A stretch of 64,000 bases of DNA from Cycas panzhihuaensis (taxonomy: Eukaryota > Cycadophyta). The notes beneath the pieces are model-generated. The model saw only the letters and a program-made list of their open reading frames with translations. It did not search any database and was not told the origin of the DNA. A program made the translations under genes and the position numbers. Below are positions 1-11,989 of the stretch, in pieces; position 1 is the first letter of the stretch, and each line of letters opens with the position of its first letter. Location of the stretch: assembly GCA_023213395.1 (NCBI GenBank), contig CM041465.1, positions 149,675,741 through 149,739,740 on the forward strand, in the 5' to 3' direction.

Positions 1-442
1 TAATAATAATTATACTTATATTTTGTAATATTTAAACTTCAAACTTTATTTTAATAATATTAGAATATTCTTTTATAATAAGAATATTCTATTTCTAAAT
101 TCATTAAATAGATGACTATGGAAATTGAATTGATTTTTATTATGTTCAACTTATTTATCTATATTAAAATTCTAGCAAACCCACTGTGAGTATGGCATAT
201 CTATTTGTGGTGATTGTATTGTTTTATCTTGTTAATATGCATTGAAATGCCACCTAATCCACTATGAGTATTATGTAACTATTTATATTAAATAGATATT
301 TATGAAAGAAGTTAGTTTGATAAAGTTATATTAGTTAGAGTCAATAAACTAAATGTCAAGCTCAATAGATATTAATGAGGATTCAACATGAGTATGAATA
401 ATAATTACCAATGTATTAATATCTATTAGAATTTGAATGGAA
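1..442. other. AT-rich non-coding sequence, possible LTR-element interior
   Basis: No reading frame or RNA gene is visible. The stretch lies on the internal side of a minus-strand primer-binding-site-like sequence at 443-454, so it may be the leader of a minus-strand LTR element that continues off the left edge. That assignment is inference. Confidence 0.3.
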
Positions 443-454
443 GCTCTAATACCA
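443..454 (-). other. Primer-binding-site-like sequence (initiator tRNA-Met type)
   Basis: On the minus strand this reads TGGTATTAGAGC, one mismatch from TGGTATCAGAGC, the common plant LTR-retrotransposon priming site complementary to the 3' end of initiator tRNA-Met. It directly abuts the LTR-like block to its right. Confidence 0.5.
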
Positions 455-950
455 TTTATTAGATATGGAATGCAACACAATAATAATGGATAAATAAGAT
501 GAGTGAAAGAATAAATAATAAGATATAAGAATGATAAAGCATATATAAGTTAACATAAGATAAATTAGAAAGAATGACCAAACTTTAAATTTAGATAAAT
601 ATGGTATACATACTTATAGTACAACTCACCACATATACGAGAACTATAGTAGGCCAAAATAATGCAACATACATAAGCTCTATTTCTAATAATGAAGATG
701 CATTCAAAGTAGATCATAACATTTTACAACAATAAATTTCATACAATCACAGCAGATAATTATAGTAGTACAACCTAAAAAATAACATTTAACAGAGATA
801 ACAATGACATAGATAAATAATAGTGATTATATCAACAAGATAGTAGCACTTGATACAATGTCCAACAACATTGATGAACCCTCTTCCAGGGGACAACGAC
901 CCTCCAATAGGCACAAGGCCATTATCCTTCATAACAAAAATTATCCAAGA

Positions 951-1774
951 TGATTTTAAAATGAGGGTGGTCTCTTTATTTATAGCTAACTTCTTAAATT
1001 TTCCTCCAAAAGACTAACTTCATAATAGAATAAAATAAGTGATTCTTCTTCTAAAAACTGACTTCTTCTCTTTTCATTTTAGGAATGCTACAATTCCCCT
1101 CCTCTTAAAATAATACTTTGCCCTCAAAGTATTGAGAATTACTTATAGCCTGGTTGAATCTTCCAACCACCTCTTGGTAGATCCTGTAGGTCATGAAGAT
1201 TTGACTTGATTTTACATCTTCTATAGAGCTTTACTAGCAAGCATCTTGCATATATCGATATTTGTTCCTTTCGCTAGATACCTACTATATCTTATTCTGT
1301 ATTAGGAAGATCCTAGGACCTATGAGGTATCTCAATTACCTTGTCCTAGTCTTACCTTATATTTACAAATTTTATTTTTAAATGAAATAGTTTATAGAAG
1401 GAGAATTGGGGATTTTGTAAAAAGAAATGATTGTAATGGCCATGGATTGGTGATTGTTTATTGTGAAAAGGAAAAGGAAAGGTGGAATTGTGAACTGTGA
1501 TCAAGCATAGCTTTGAAGGTATAGGAAGAAAGGATAAATTTTGGAATCTACCTTGGATGGAGAAGAGAATTTATATAGGAATTATTGGATCACAATACCT
1601 TTTAGGAGAGAAAAATCGATGGGAAATTTTTAAATGAGGGTGGCCTCTTTATTTATAGCCAACTTCTTAATTTTCGCTCTAGAAAACTAACTTTATAATA
1701 GAATAAAATAAATGATTCTTCTTCTAATTCTTAAAAAAACTGACTTATTCTCTTTTTATTTTAGGAGTGCTACA
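951..1774 (-). mobile_element. Small LTR-type insertion with ~145 bp terminal direct repeats
   Basis: Two direct repeats, 951-1092 and 1620-1774, match along their length (shared ATGAGGGTGG, TTTATTTATAGC and AGGARTGCTACAA), with a few indels. On the minus strand each begins TGTAGCA. The left copy is preceded on that strand by a purine-rich tract (plus 1093-1106, ATTCCCCTCCTCTT), as expected for a 3' LTR. The 527 bp interior carries only the tail of a gypsy pol. The flanks CAAGA and AGAAG do not form a clean target duplication. It is an internally deleted gypsy or TRIM-like relic. Confidence 0.5.
1093..1230 (-). pseudogene. Ty3/gypsy pol 3'-end remnant
   Basis: Translated on the minus strand, the sequence just before the purine tract gives FEGKVLF followed by a stop. 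This resembles the LEDKV-type C-terminal end of plant gypsy polyproteins, which normally runs into the polypurine tract and 3' LTR. The position fits that order. Only this short tail survives and no catalytic domain is present. Confidence 0.4.
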
Positions 1775-1916
1775 AGAAGCCTCAAGGTTAACTATTATGT
1801 ATTGTCACAAATTTCTATGTGGCACACAACTCAAGGAGACCTATAATATAAAATATAGCAAAAAGTAAGATAGTATGAATGGGATTTTAGAATGTGATTG
1901 GATATTGCATCCAACA

Positions 1917-1927
1917 TTCCCCCTTGT
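1917..1927 (-). other. Polypurine-tract-like sequence
   Basis: Minus-strand ACAAGGGGGAA lies directly before TGTTGG, the typical plant polypurine tract plus LTR start where plus-strand DNA synthesis is primed. Confidence 0.5.
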
Positions 1928-4793
1928 AATAGATAATTATATAAAATATCATATTAAACAATATATGCTAAGTCATTAAATCATTATTGGAATAAACTAT
2001 TATAATAAGATAAACTACTACTAGCATCCATATAAAGTGAACTCAATCCATCGAACCATGTGGATAACTAGTTGTTATGACCATTGGTTAGCTAAGATGT
2101 TCCTTTGTGTATGTGGTATAGTTAGTCCCAAGTTAGCTTCACCCTGGGAACACATCATTCAACATGGTTGAATAGATAAATTGAAGAACAATATGTAAGG
2201 ATAACTAAAAAGAGGTCATACCTCTTACTACTATGGGATAATATAAGCAACTCTTCAGATGTAATGGTTAGAAATGAAGGGCTCTAAGGACTTATAAGCC
2301 AACTATGGCCTCAAATTGCCACTATAGCTTTATAAACATACCTCTATAAGCTATAAACATGCCACTATAGGCTTACAATAGCCTCAATGGGCTATAATGT
2401 CTAGCATCACATGTTATAAATATGACTAAAATATATATGTGACTTAAATAAACATGAAATAATTCTTTCTAATGACAAATTTTAATGTAAAATAGGTTCT
2501 TGAGAGCCTAAAATAAGTCTATGTAATGATGTTTGCATGTTACCCCCCTCCCACCTCTCATTTGGGGTATATTACATCAATAAAAATTATATCAAATGAA
2601 TTAGAACCTTTAAAAATATATCAATGTGCCAGATTATGATAAAAAAATATAAAAATATAAGTTTTAAAAAAGAAATTTAATTTTGAGCTAAAATATTTAC
2701 ATTAAATCAACTCTAAATGATGCCAAATAACTTGTTAAATTGAAGGTCTCTTAGTTGTAAATCTAATGCAACTAATGAGATTAAAAGTGGAGTCTTCTAG
2801 CTCAAGTTTTGAGTAAAAAATAATAATGACTCCCTAAGAATTAAAAATTAAGGGTTTAGCCCCTTTCACACTAAACAACTAGTCATGTGAGTGCTCCATA
2901 TGACTAGGGGATAAACATAGAGGCAGTTAGGCAAACTTCAAATTTCATGCAATCTAGTTAATTCTAATTTTATATTTACAGAAATATAAGGTCTAATTCT
3001 TTCTTTTTTAACATCTACTAAAGATAAAAAAATATTGTGCCAAAAATATTTACCCTAAAAAATTAGATAAATGATAAAATATCAAAAATATATTTTTTAT
3101 AATAACCTGTGACTAGGGTTTTCATTAATTTCTTTTATAGTGGGCTTGCTTAAAGGTAATGTTTCATGTGTTGATTTCATGATGGCATCTTTATATGTTG
3201 TTATGATCCATCTCTATTTTCTCTACACCCAACAATGATGCCTACTTTGAGCTAGGGTGGCTCCAACTCTCCAGTCTATAATATCTCTATGTTACTCTTC
3301 ATCATTCTGATGTTTGGTGACTATAACAACTCTACAATTCTCTTTTCTATAATTTTGATTATGTGTCTATAACATCTATACTCATTATTTATCCTTAGAG
3401 CCTTTAATTATTAATCCATCATTTGTACTACATATGGATTCTCTCAACTAGGGAATCTCCTTATTTAGCCATGGCTTTCATGCATGTATCCTCCATTTTG
3501 AGGCAATCTTCAAGCTATTTTCTTCCATAGTTTTTGTAATTATTGGGCCTTTATAGGATGTTTCCATCTCTACTACATCCTTTTGTACTATGTTTAGGCT
3601 CACCTTTATATATTGTGGCATAGATTTGATGCTTTTATATTTTTCATTATTTTTTCATTTAGTGTATACATAGTCCCTTTCTCTATATGCTATGTAGATT
3701 TTACATCTTATAGAAATATATTCCTCTAAGTCATTATAATTCCAATAACATTCATAATGCCTAGGGTGTATTCTTTGGCATTACCGCCATCAACCTTTGG
3801 ATTGCCTTTAGATAGGTGGCAATCTAGCTACACTTAGGTGTAAATATTCTATTCATAAATAAAGGACCATATATTCCTCATATGTATTTTTTAGATACAT
3901 TCCTTTTTTCCCTTTTTTGAAAAGTAAAGCTTATAAGATTTTTAAATACTACTACAAGACATATCATGGTAAAAAGATAAGCTTTAAATAACTCACATAC
4001 TTGTAATCCCAAAAATATAAGTAAATGTTGGTAAGCCTAGAGTGGTTATTGTAAGGCCTTAGATCCCTTTATTTTTTTCCATTGTAACTAAAAAGTTACT
4101 TGTATTGTCCTATATTGGTAAGAGATGGGATCCCTTTTCAACTGCTCTTGCATAGTGCTCTATAGTTGCTTACCTATTCAACTAATGATATCAAGTGCCC
4201 ACTTGGGTTTGTTGTCTTTTCTTGAGCATATTATGAGGTAACACTTATTAAGATACAATAATGATTTTATTGCTTTACTTTACATTTTAATAAGAGAAAC
4301 ATTTTCTTATTTTTTACTTTTAAATAATGTCTAACTCTATATATTTGATTTGAGTTGATTGCAATATATTAAAAGACATTTTGTCTCTTTGGACTACACA
4401 TTCCGTGGTTAATATTTAGTGTATTATATAACCTACTAGCTGAGTGTTAACCCTTTAAAAAATAGATTACAATAATTGCTAAGTATACTTTTAATTAATC
4501 TCTACTAATAGATTATGAACTCAATAATTCACTAAAAGGATCATATGAAGCTTAGTGTTTTATAATAGAATACACAAGATTTTAAATTATATTATTTAAT
4601 ACTTTCTTCTATAATTGAATATTAATTGAATCAAATGCCACTTATATTGAGAGAGGATACAATGTGGGAGCAATGGAACTCACATGAAGGAACTACAAGG
4701 GAGAATGTAAATGTAATAAGAAGATGCTTAGAGAAATATATAAATGCTAAATGGCAGTCATATAAAGATGGATGATAAAGGATGGTAGTGTAT
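1928..4793. other. AT-rich region without recognisable genes
   Basis: Frequent stops occur in all frames. Scattered phrases resemble old LTR-element interiors (near 2540-3110, similar in style to 31.4-32.0 kb), but I could not assign them. No RNA gene was recognised. Confidence 0.4.
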
Positions 4794-4801
4794 ATGTGTG
4801 T

Positions 4802-4832
<31 letters not shown>
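4794..4832. repeat. (TG)n(GA)n microsatellite
   Basis: A run of TG dinucleotides passes directly into a run of GA dinucleotides. The 72-codon minus-strand frame across it (SLSLSPSHTHTH) is a product of the repeat, not a gene. Confidence 0.9.
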
Positions 4833-5577
4833 TAGGAATTATTTGGCAATTTTATCTTATTTTTCCTTTTTCTATTTTAAATATTCAATAGAGCATAAGC
4901 ATTTTCTCTAATACTACTTAAGGTGTCCCAATTAGTCACACTTATATACAGGAGATAGTTATTGGTCAATGATCCAACACTCATGGATATATTAAGAAAT
5001 ATTATTAAATGATAATGAATGTTTACAATTCAAGTATATTTATATTATTAAATATGAGGGGTTATGACTTTAGGAAAGAATAGTGACCTCCTTTCATAAT
5101 ATTAATTACTACTTAATTATTAGTTAGTTAGGCTCACTGCAAGAGCCACTAGAAAGTTGCAAAGAGGGTCCTTAAAATTTTGTAGGGAACTTTATACTTT
5201 TAAAATTTGCCAAAATAATAATTTCAAGCTAGAAGTGTATTTAGATTCTATTTGGATTAAATGTATTGATAGTAAGAGGTCTACTTTAGGTTATTACTTT
5301 AGTTTTATTTAACTATTCTTACATGGAGTAAAAAGAAGCAACCTAATGTTACATTGTCATCCACTTAAGAAAATAGTATAGAAGGATTGTGAGGGGATAG
5401 AACCAAAGTTATAAATACTTGAGAAATAGATGCCTTTTTTATGGTGTTAGGATGAAGAGGTGATAAACCTCTAAGTCATCATAAAAATCTATTAGGATCG
5501 ATAGGAACCCAAAATACTAATGTGTCATGACTGTAAGTGTGTGTGAGAGAGTAGGTGATAAATGAATAGATTAAATT
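4833..5577. other. Non-coding AT-rich stretch
   Basis: No gene, RNA or repeat structure was recognised. It ends where the family F LTR starts. Confidence 0.4.
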
Positions 5578-6705
5578 TGTTGAGGATGATGGTTAATTGA
5601 TGTGTTTAAATTATATAAATTTATTAGATAAAAATCTCTCAAATTTGTGAATAGGTAGGCTACATTTATTATTTTATAAGTTCTTACTTTAATATAATAT
5701 CAGTGGTAAACTTAAAGGTTCTTAGGCATGATCTTATTGGTTGATATAAGTTGATACATGATTGGTCTATTATTAGATGATCGAAGATTATATAAAGGAA
5801 ATCATTTTGATTTTGAGTTATATAGTAAAAGTTTATAGATTGAAATAGAACCAAACATAATACATAAAAGATAGGTTTTAGGTAGAATTATTCTACCATC
5901 ATAGTTATTTTTATTCATTAAGAATAAGTCTTCTTCTTTATACAATACATAATCCTCTATTTGAATATATCTACAAGATCAACAATGGTCTAAAATAGGA
6001 CTTATAATTGTAGTTTTATTAAAAGTAAAAAGCTACTTAGCTCCATAATTACTAGATACAAAATTGATCTACAACCTGCAACTAAACCTACTCTGATGTC
6101 AGATGAAAGTTTTTAGATTGAAATAGAATTAAACATAATATATAGAAGACAAATTTTAGATAGAATTAGTCTACCATCAAAATTGTTTTCATTCATTAAT
6201 AATGAGTCTTCTTCCTTCATATAATACATAATCATTTATTCTAATATACATATAAGATCATTAATGGTCTAAAATAGGACTTATAATTACCTTAACATAT
6301 GCTATTAAGTCCATTGAGGACTTTTATAACTCCTATGATACTTATCATCAAACTTGATGACTCACCATATAAATTCATCTTAGATCAACATTAATTCTAA
6401 CATGTAGATGTCTAGTTCTCCTAGAGAGACTAATGTGATCTCACTAGAAGCTTCTTTAGTCTTTATTATATATCATTTCACATTAATGAGATCTCATATA
6501 TCATTTGGAAAGTGGTTCTCTTCACCAATGTTTTCCACTATAAATCTTATATCTATTATGGTTGAATGTATATTTATTGAATGGCCAATTATATATTATT
6601 AATTATCTACATTTATTAATCATGCCATTTATTCTTCTATATATTTTTCTTATCATTACAAAAGCAAGTATATTAATATATATCCTTAAAATTGAAATTC
6701 TAATA
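5578..6705 (+). repeat. Family F LTR, copy 1 (interrupted)
   Basis: The two ends match the LTR at 32917-33461: 5578-5827 matches its first half (TGTTRAGG start, shared CATGATCTTATTGGTTGAT) and about 6400-6705 matches its second half (shared CACTATAAATCTTAT, AATTGAAATTCTAA). A PBS-like sequence follows at once. The 5828-6400 stretch is absent from the other copy and holds a TRIM-like element plus about 105 bp of further sequence. Confidence 0.65.
5828..6289 (-). mobile_element. TRIM-like mini LTR element nested in the F LTR
   Basis: Direct repeats of about 183 bp (5828-6009 and 6106-6289) flank an interior of only about 96 bp. Both contain TAGATTGAAATAGAA and TGGTCTAAAATAGGACTTAT. Next to the right-hand repeat the minus strand reads TGACATCAGAGT, close to a tRNA-Met PBS. 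LTRs under 250 bp with a tiny non-coding interior are the definition of a terminal-repeat retrotransposon in miniature, mobilised in trans. The exact ends and the target duplication are unclear because sequence up to 6400 also appears extra relative to the other LTR copy. Confidence 0.6.
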
Positions 6706-6717
6706 TGGTATTAGACA
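6706..6717 (+). other. Primer-binding-site-like sequence of family F
   Basis: TGGTATTAGAC follows the end of the F LTR and resembles the tRNA-Met PBS with decay. The other F LTR (33461) is followed by the related TGGTATTGGA. Confidence 0.5.
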
Positions 6718-7997
6718 TATACAAAATATTTTTAATGTGGTATTAGAGCTTATAAACTTTTCAATATGGTATCAAACCTAATGGTAGAAGATCCTAAGGA
6801 GATTGTAGTTGATAAGAGCTTCTTTGAGAATAAGCAAGTAGTTGAGCGTAGTAAGAAGAAAAGTGTAGGAATCAAGAAGATGGAAGTAGTATTAAGCAAA
6901 TATTTTCCAAAGATAAGAGGAGCTTATGGAAGAATGATAGAACTTATAATATGCCTAAAGTTACCACTAAGAATCGAGGCATGATAGATGAGTTAGGAGT
7001 TACATACAGGAAATTAATAGTAATATTCTTTTGATGATTTTTTTTTATGGACATTTATTATACATATGGCTAGCCTATTTCGATTATGTAGGTGGTTGAT
7101 GTACATCCATGAGGTTGAGAGCTACAATTGAGAATAGTATATTGTAGGCATGTGCACCCTATAAGAGCAAGATGTGAGCAACCAATACATGTTCATGCCT
7201 TGCTCGTGAGAAGATGAAGGGAGAATAATAAGATCACATGTACATGGTAATAAATTTTACCATCTAAAAGTGATTCATGCCTGTGTAAGCCTATTAAGAA
7301 AGCAAACATATGTATGAAGAGCTTTTAGATTAGCTTTTTATCTTAGTGGATAATCATATGTGCTATTTCTTTTAGTATGCAATATGAGTTTTGATTATTT
7401 TTCACTCACCATTTAGGGTTTAGTGAAGGTAGTAAAGAAGATAATAGTAGATACTAGTGATAGAAGATGAACACATGGTAGGTTTATAAAGTAGAAAAAA
7501 GAGGGCAATTTAATGAAGTGAAAGAAAGTGGTAAGAGAAGTATGTGATGACTCAATATTGACGAGAGTAGAGGGAAACTCTTATGAAGATACAAAATAAT
7601 AGAACTAGGTAGCCCATTGAAGGTCATTTACATGTAGTTGGTAGTGCCTAAGTTAGAACTTCATAAGAGGGCTATAAATAATATAATAAAAAGGATGGAT
7701 CTAATTTAGAATTTGTAGAATAAGTGGCAACATAATAGGTAGCATTCTATATATTAAATATGCACTATAAATTGATAGTCATAGTAATAAAGATGATAAT
7801 AAAACCTCTATAATAATTTTCATGGAGTTGGGGCACTCATTATATATTGTTAATACCTCTATTATAAGATGGGTAGGTGGATTTACCCCACAAAATACTA
7901 AGATTTGGTGTCATTAGTGAAGACATTTATTTGGCAAATTATGTGGGGCATCTTGGCAATTTATCACCATTGCAAAGTATCATAGTAGTTAGGGATT
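6718..7997 (+). other. Family F interior, left part, no assigned gene
   Basis: Sequence between the F LTR and copia A. A 72-codon Lys/Glu-rich frame at 6766-6984 resembles no family I know and has no conserved motif, so I do not call it a gene. The stretch around 7850-7930 has leader-like phrases. If the F LTRs at 5578 and 32917 belong to one element, this is its leader or interior, continuing at 31067 after the nested insertions. Confidence 0.35.
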
Positions 7998-8311
7998 TGT
8001 GAAAGAGGTTAATGTATTAAGGTCATTTGTATAGATTAATTAAGTGACCTTATGATATATTATTAGTATTAGTATCTTAGTGAAATATACTTTATATGCA
8101 TTTAGATGTAATTTTGGATTCATGTCATTAGGTAGGAAAATCCTAGTCCTAATGCTCACCCTCAATAATAAAAGGTGAAATCTCAAGGAGGGAGTCATTA
8201 TTTATTCTCACCTCTATGCTTTGCTCTCATATCTTATTTCTTCTCTTTTTCATTTTCCATTGCCATTGTATGCATGTAAGTGATTTATTCCCTAGATCCA
8301 TCCTTCCTTCA
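7998..8311 (+). repeat. Copia A 5' LTR
   Basis: Aligns by eye along its whole length with 30754-31066 (shared TAGATTAATTAAGTGACCTTA, CTCACCCTCAATAATAAAAG and TTATTCCCTAGATCCATCC). It begins TGTGAAAG and ends in CA, two bases before a PBS. Confidence 0.7.
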
Positions 8312-8313
8312 TG

Positions 8314-8325
8314 TGGTATCATATC
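8314..8325 (+). other. Copia A primer-binding site
   Basis: TGGTATCATATC, a decayed form of the tRNA-Met PBS (TGGTATCAGAGC), lies two bases after the LTR end. Confidence 0.6.
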
Positions 8326-10460
8326 TAGAAGGGAATCTATTCACTCCATTCCACTTACATGGAGTTATTTTGCCTCTCCTTCATCTTCAATGTGAAGTAT
8401 TGAGAGTGTACTAATCATTTTTAAAATTTTGAGAACTTAAAATTATATTATTTTGTATGTTACTACTTTCTCTATGTGTGCATAATTTCAAAGGAGGAAA
8501 AGATAGTTTTTTTAAGCTATTTGGTTGCCAGAACAATATAGAAGCATTAAAAGCCTAAAATTTTATGAAAAAATTAATCATCTTAGATTTTTATGAAATC
8601 TGACACGTAGGGTTACCTTGTTAAGAGAATTATTTTTGTCTTCTAGAGAAACTTTAGATTTAGCCTACAATAATGAGTTTTAGCTGAAATAAACGATCAA
8701 AATGTATAGATAAGTGACTAAAGACACTTTTCTTAATGAAATGCTTTAAGCATGAGTTGAAAATCTAAAAGTTTTTTTAAGGGATCTAGTATATTTATAT
8801 CTTAGGAGCATTTTACGATAAATCTCATAAAATTTCATCCATCGATTAGTGAGATATTTACAATTTTCTGACAGCTACTAAATTTGCCTACTCAACCCTA
8901 CAAAAGATATTATGAGGGCATTTTGAGTAGTTTTTTAGATGATTTTAGAGATGGTGAAGAAGGAAAAATTGATTTATGTGTTAAGATGAAGATTTTGACA
9001 TATTGAAGTTTTAGATTCTAAGACAGTGGATTTGGCAAGATTATGCTTTCGTGTTTTTTTTGGGTAAAATTTTTTTATGCCTTTTCAAAAATCTAACTTC
9101 AAGATCTTATTAGAAATGATATTTTAAACACTTTTTCCTTCTTCCATAAATTTAAATTCCATCATTTAGGCCTTCATATTTATAATTTTTAGAAAATTTT
9201 ACCCATTTATCATTATTTGTAAATTTTCTTAAACAAAATCATAAAATAGGGCAAAATAACATGCATCTAGATTTAGAAAAATTAGTATTTTATCAGTAAG
9301 TTGATCTACCTTTTGGACCTTTGGATTTTGTATTAAATTTTTCAAAAATATATTTAGAAACATTGTACTAAAGCAAGGAAACCTTAGATCGGAAGTAACA
9401 TCTGGTTTCCCTACTAAATCTAGCATGTTCTTTCTATTTGCACACATAACATAAAGCATCACATAAAGTAGTAGCAACAATAAAGTAAGAACGAAAGACA
9501 AGTGAGTACATTTGACAACTTTCTATTTCAGTTTTTAGTTATTCAGAAACAACTTACATTATTTCCTAAAAGGAATCTCATTCATATAACTTATGCTGCC
9601 AGTTCGTGACTTGTGCGCATACTTGGTTTGGTTGAAATAGACCACATTTAGTCGAAGTCTAAGCCCTAAGGGAGGTGTGAGTTTCATATTAGGTCTAGTG
9701 TTAACTAGAATAGTGGTGAAGGGACAGATTAGCCATACTTAAGACCTCTAATCAGGGATAATCCTGATAATCACTCAAGAAAACTAAAAACCTTAATGTA
9801 AGATTAAAATTAACCTGGTCCAATATCTATCATAACTGTATGATACACACATACTATTTGACTCCTCAGAGGAGGTATATAATTACTCACTAGTGAACTG
9901 GGTGAGGATTAGGAGTACCTGGACTCCATTGTGACTTGGATTTCATCGCCAAGCACAGGTGCGAGTATTGTAGGTGAAGGCCCTAATTGTATACTAGAAG
10001 CCTTAGGCATTGAAACCTCACCTATATTTAGACATAAGTTAAAGGTTAGTGGCATGACACATCACCACTCTTTGCTAGCTCTATATTAGGCTTCATTCTT
10101 ATATCATTACTTATACTCATTTTTTATAGTTATTAAAAAATACTTAATCATTGCTTACTTCTCATCATAGCATTTATTTCTGCATCTCTATTACATCAGG
10201 TGTACTAGGCACATATGTTAGTAGCATATACTTTTATCATCTCTTCTACTTCTTCATCATCATTATATCATCTCAATTTAAGTAGAATGTCAACTACATA
10301 TTGAAAGGCAAAGAAAATTAAGATTTGTAGTATGCTAGAGTTAAAAATGTTGCAAAGTATGAAGGCCTTTGGAGAGCCACTTGCAACATAAACCCATTAT
10401 ACCTATAACAACTACAACATCTACTTTTGGTGGAACTACTCTAATAACTCCTATAGATAT
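8326..10460 (+). other. Copia A long 5' leader, non-coding
   Basis: About 2.1 kb lies between the PBS and the first gag-like codons. It has no extended frame; the 90-codon minus-strand frame at 9229-9501 is Leu-rich noise. Leaders over 1 kb are known for some copia lineages and normally carry packaging and translation-control signals. Copia C and D in this window also have long leaders. Confidence 0.45.
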
Positions 10461-10464
10461 TGCA

Positions 10465-11240
10465 GTCAAACTTTAATGGGAGATAGATGATGAAAAGATT
10501 TGTGTAAGAATTTTGTTGGGTACCGATCACTCTTTATATAACTTGATTAACGAAGAGCAACATGATATAGCCTAGAAGGTCTTTGAAGTTATAAAAAAGA
10601 ACTTTGATACCAAGTTAGATTTAGAATTTGTTCATCTTGTTATGAAAATGAATAAATTAAAAATATAGAGGGGACGAGCTTATGAGATAATAAATCTCCT
10701 TTGATCAATAAAATAGGCAATGGACAAAGACTTTAAGACCTAATACATCACTTAGTCATTCTTAATCTAATCATGTTTACATGTTCCTAATTATAAAAAC
10801 TTGGTTAGAAGTCTTCAATCTAGTGGAATATTGATGACACTTAGCTTTGAAGCACTTGCCGAGAAGTTTATAGAATTTGACAAGACTTTTGATACCAACT
10901 TTGTAGCCTCTAACTCTCTTCTAAATGCGGCCTTCGAGGTAGAAGAAAAAGCTTGCTACATAAAAAATGAAGGTCCCTCTCATGGCAGAGCAAATAACTG
11001 AGAAAGAGGAAGAGGAAGAAATATGGAAAATCATCCACAAGGTTAACCAAATCCTCAGTCATAGCCTTGACAATCTCAAGGCCAAGGGCCACCTCAACAA
11101 AAAGTAAGATAGTTAGGCCAAACTAGTATCTCTTGAGGGACTGACAATCAAACTATTATGTGTGATCGGTGTAACCATAAAGGATACTTTGCAAAAGACT
11201 ATAGAACTACCACTTATAAGTTGGCCAAGTTCCAACTAAA
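10465..11240 (+). pseudogene. gag: Copia A gag with degraded zinc knuckle
   Basis: A single frame with several stops runs from about 10469 through 10801-11001 to the zinc-knuckle frame at 11158. It shows the helical copia-gag pattern (KVFEVIKKNFDTKL, then SLQSSGILMTLSFEALAEKF). The knuckle reads CDRCNHKGYFAKDY: the first two Cys survive, but the His and last Cys of the CX2CX4HX4C pattern are both Tyr, consistent with CAC-to-TAC and TGC-to-TAT changes. Gag packages the RNA in the virus-like particle; this copy could not coordinate zinc. Confidence 0.7.
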
Positions 11241-11445
11241 ACATGAAGCTTATAATGTTGAAGAAACTTATGAAGAATCCTTTAGTGGTGTAGGATTTGT
11301 ACAAGAACACTTTCAAAAAATTAAGGGATATTCAGTATTAAATGTCATTGACCAATCACATAGATACTTTGAAGCTCAATATGAATATATCACTTGTGAA
11401 TTCCCTTTATTAATACCAAACCCTATTGGAATTATAAATAATGTG

Positions 11446-11955
11446 GCTTTAATCTATGGATAGTGAATTATAGACACAAGAGTAACTTAACATATGACAT
11501 GCAATTGTAGTTTATATTAAATATTTGACTCAAATAGTTAAAGAGTTATTCACATGGTTGATAAATCATAACAACTTGATGAACGAATTGGTAACATTCG
11601 CATAAAACTCCTAGGCTTAAGAGATTTTATATTACTTAATGTCCTATACATACCTAATCTCAAATAAAACATGCTCTCCTTATCTACACTTATCTCTCAT
11701 GGATTTAATCTGAGTGTAACGGCATATGACCAGACTCTCTAGGTCATTCATCGTCCAACTAATTGAGTTGTCTTGACTAGACATCTCACTAGCAAACTCT
11801 TTCAACTAAATGACTCTCCATCTTCTGGAGTCTATTATGCCCAAAGCCCTTGTGCTAATAAAGAATTTATATTTGACACCATTCTGACCCATCTAACATT
11901 GTTATCAGAAGCTCTTTGGCATGCTTGTATGGGCCATGTTTATATTGTCTTCTAA
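11446..11955 (+). pseudogene. Copia A protease and pre-integrase segment
   Basis: Right after gag the frame reads IIDTRVT, stop, HMTCN, matching the plant copia protease signature with catalytic Asp-Ser-Gly changed to Asp-Thr-Arg. The GAG-pre-integrase region follows at 11773-11955 and ends LWHACMGH, the usual entry to the integrase zinc-binding domain. Several stops interrupt it. The protease would process the polyprotein; here it is dead. Confidence 0.65.
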
Positions 11956-11989
11956 ATCTTCTAAAGTTCTCCTCCAAGCCCTTCAAATG

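Larger units (their letters stand above)
455..1916 (-). repeat. Minus-strand LTR, split by a nested element
   Basis: On the minus strand the block begins TGTTGGATGC, right after a purine-rich tract at 1917-1927, and ends against the PBS-like site at 443-454. These are the usual two boundaries of an LTR. Subtracting the nested 951-1774 insertion leaves about 640 bp, an ordinary LTR length. A polypurine tract on one side and a PBS on the other means element interior on both sides, as at the junction of a tandem element. No coding sequence is present. Confidence 0.45.

Noticed and set aside
4631-4849. 72-codon minus-strand frame with SLSLSPSHTHTH
   Set aside because: It is produced by the (TG)n(GA)n microsatellite.
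6766-6984. 72-codon Lys/Glu-rich plus-strand frame after the F LTR
   Set aside because: No family motif, no conserved context; length is within chance for this composition.
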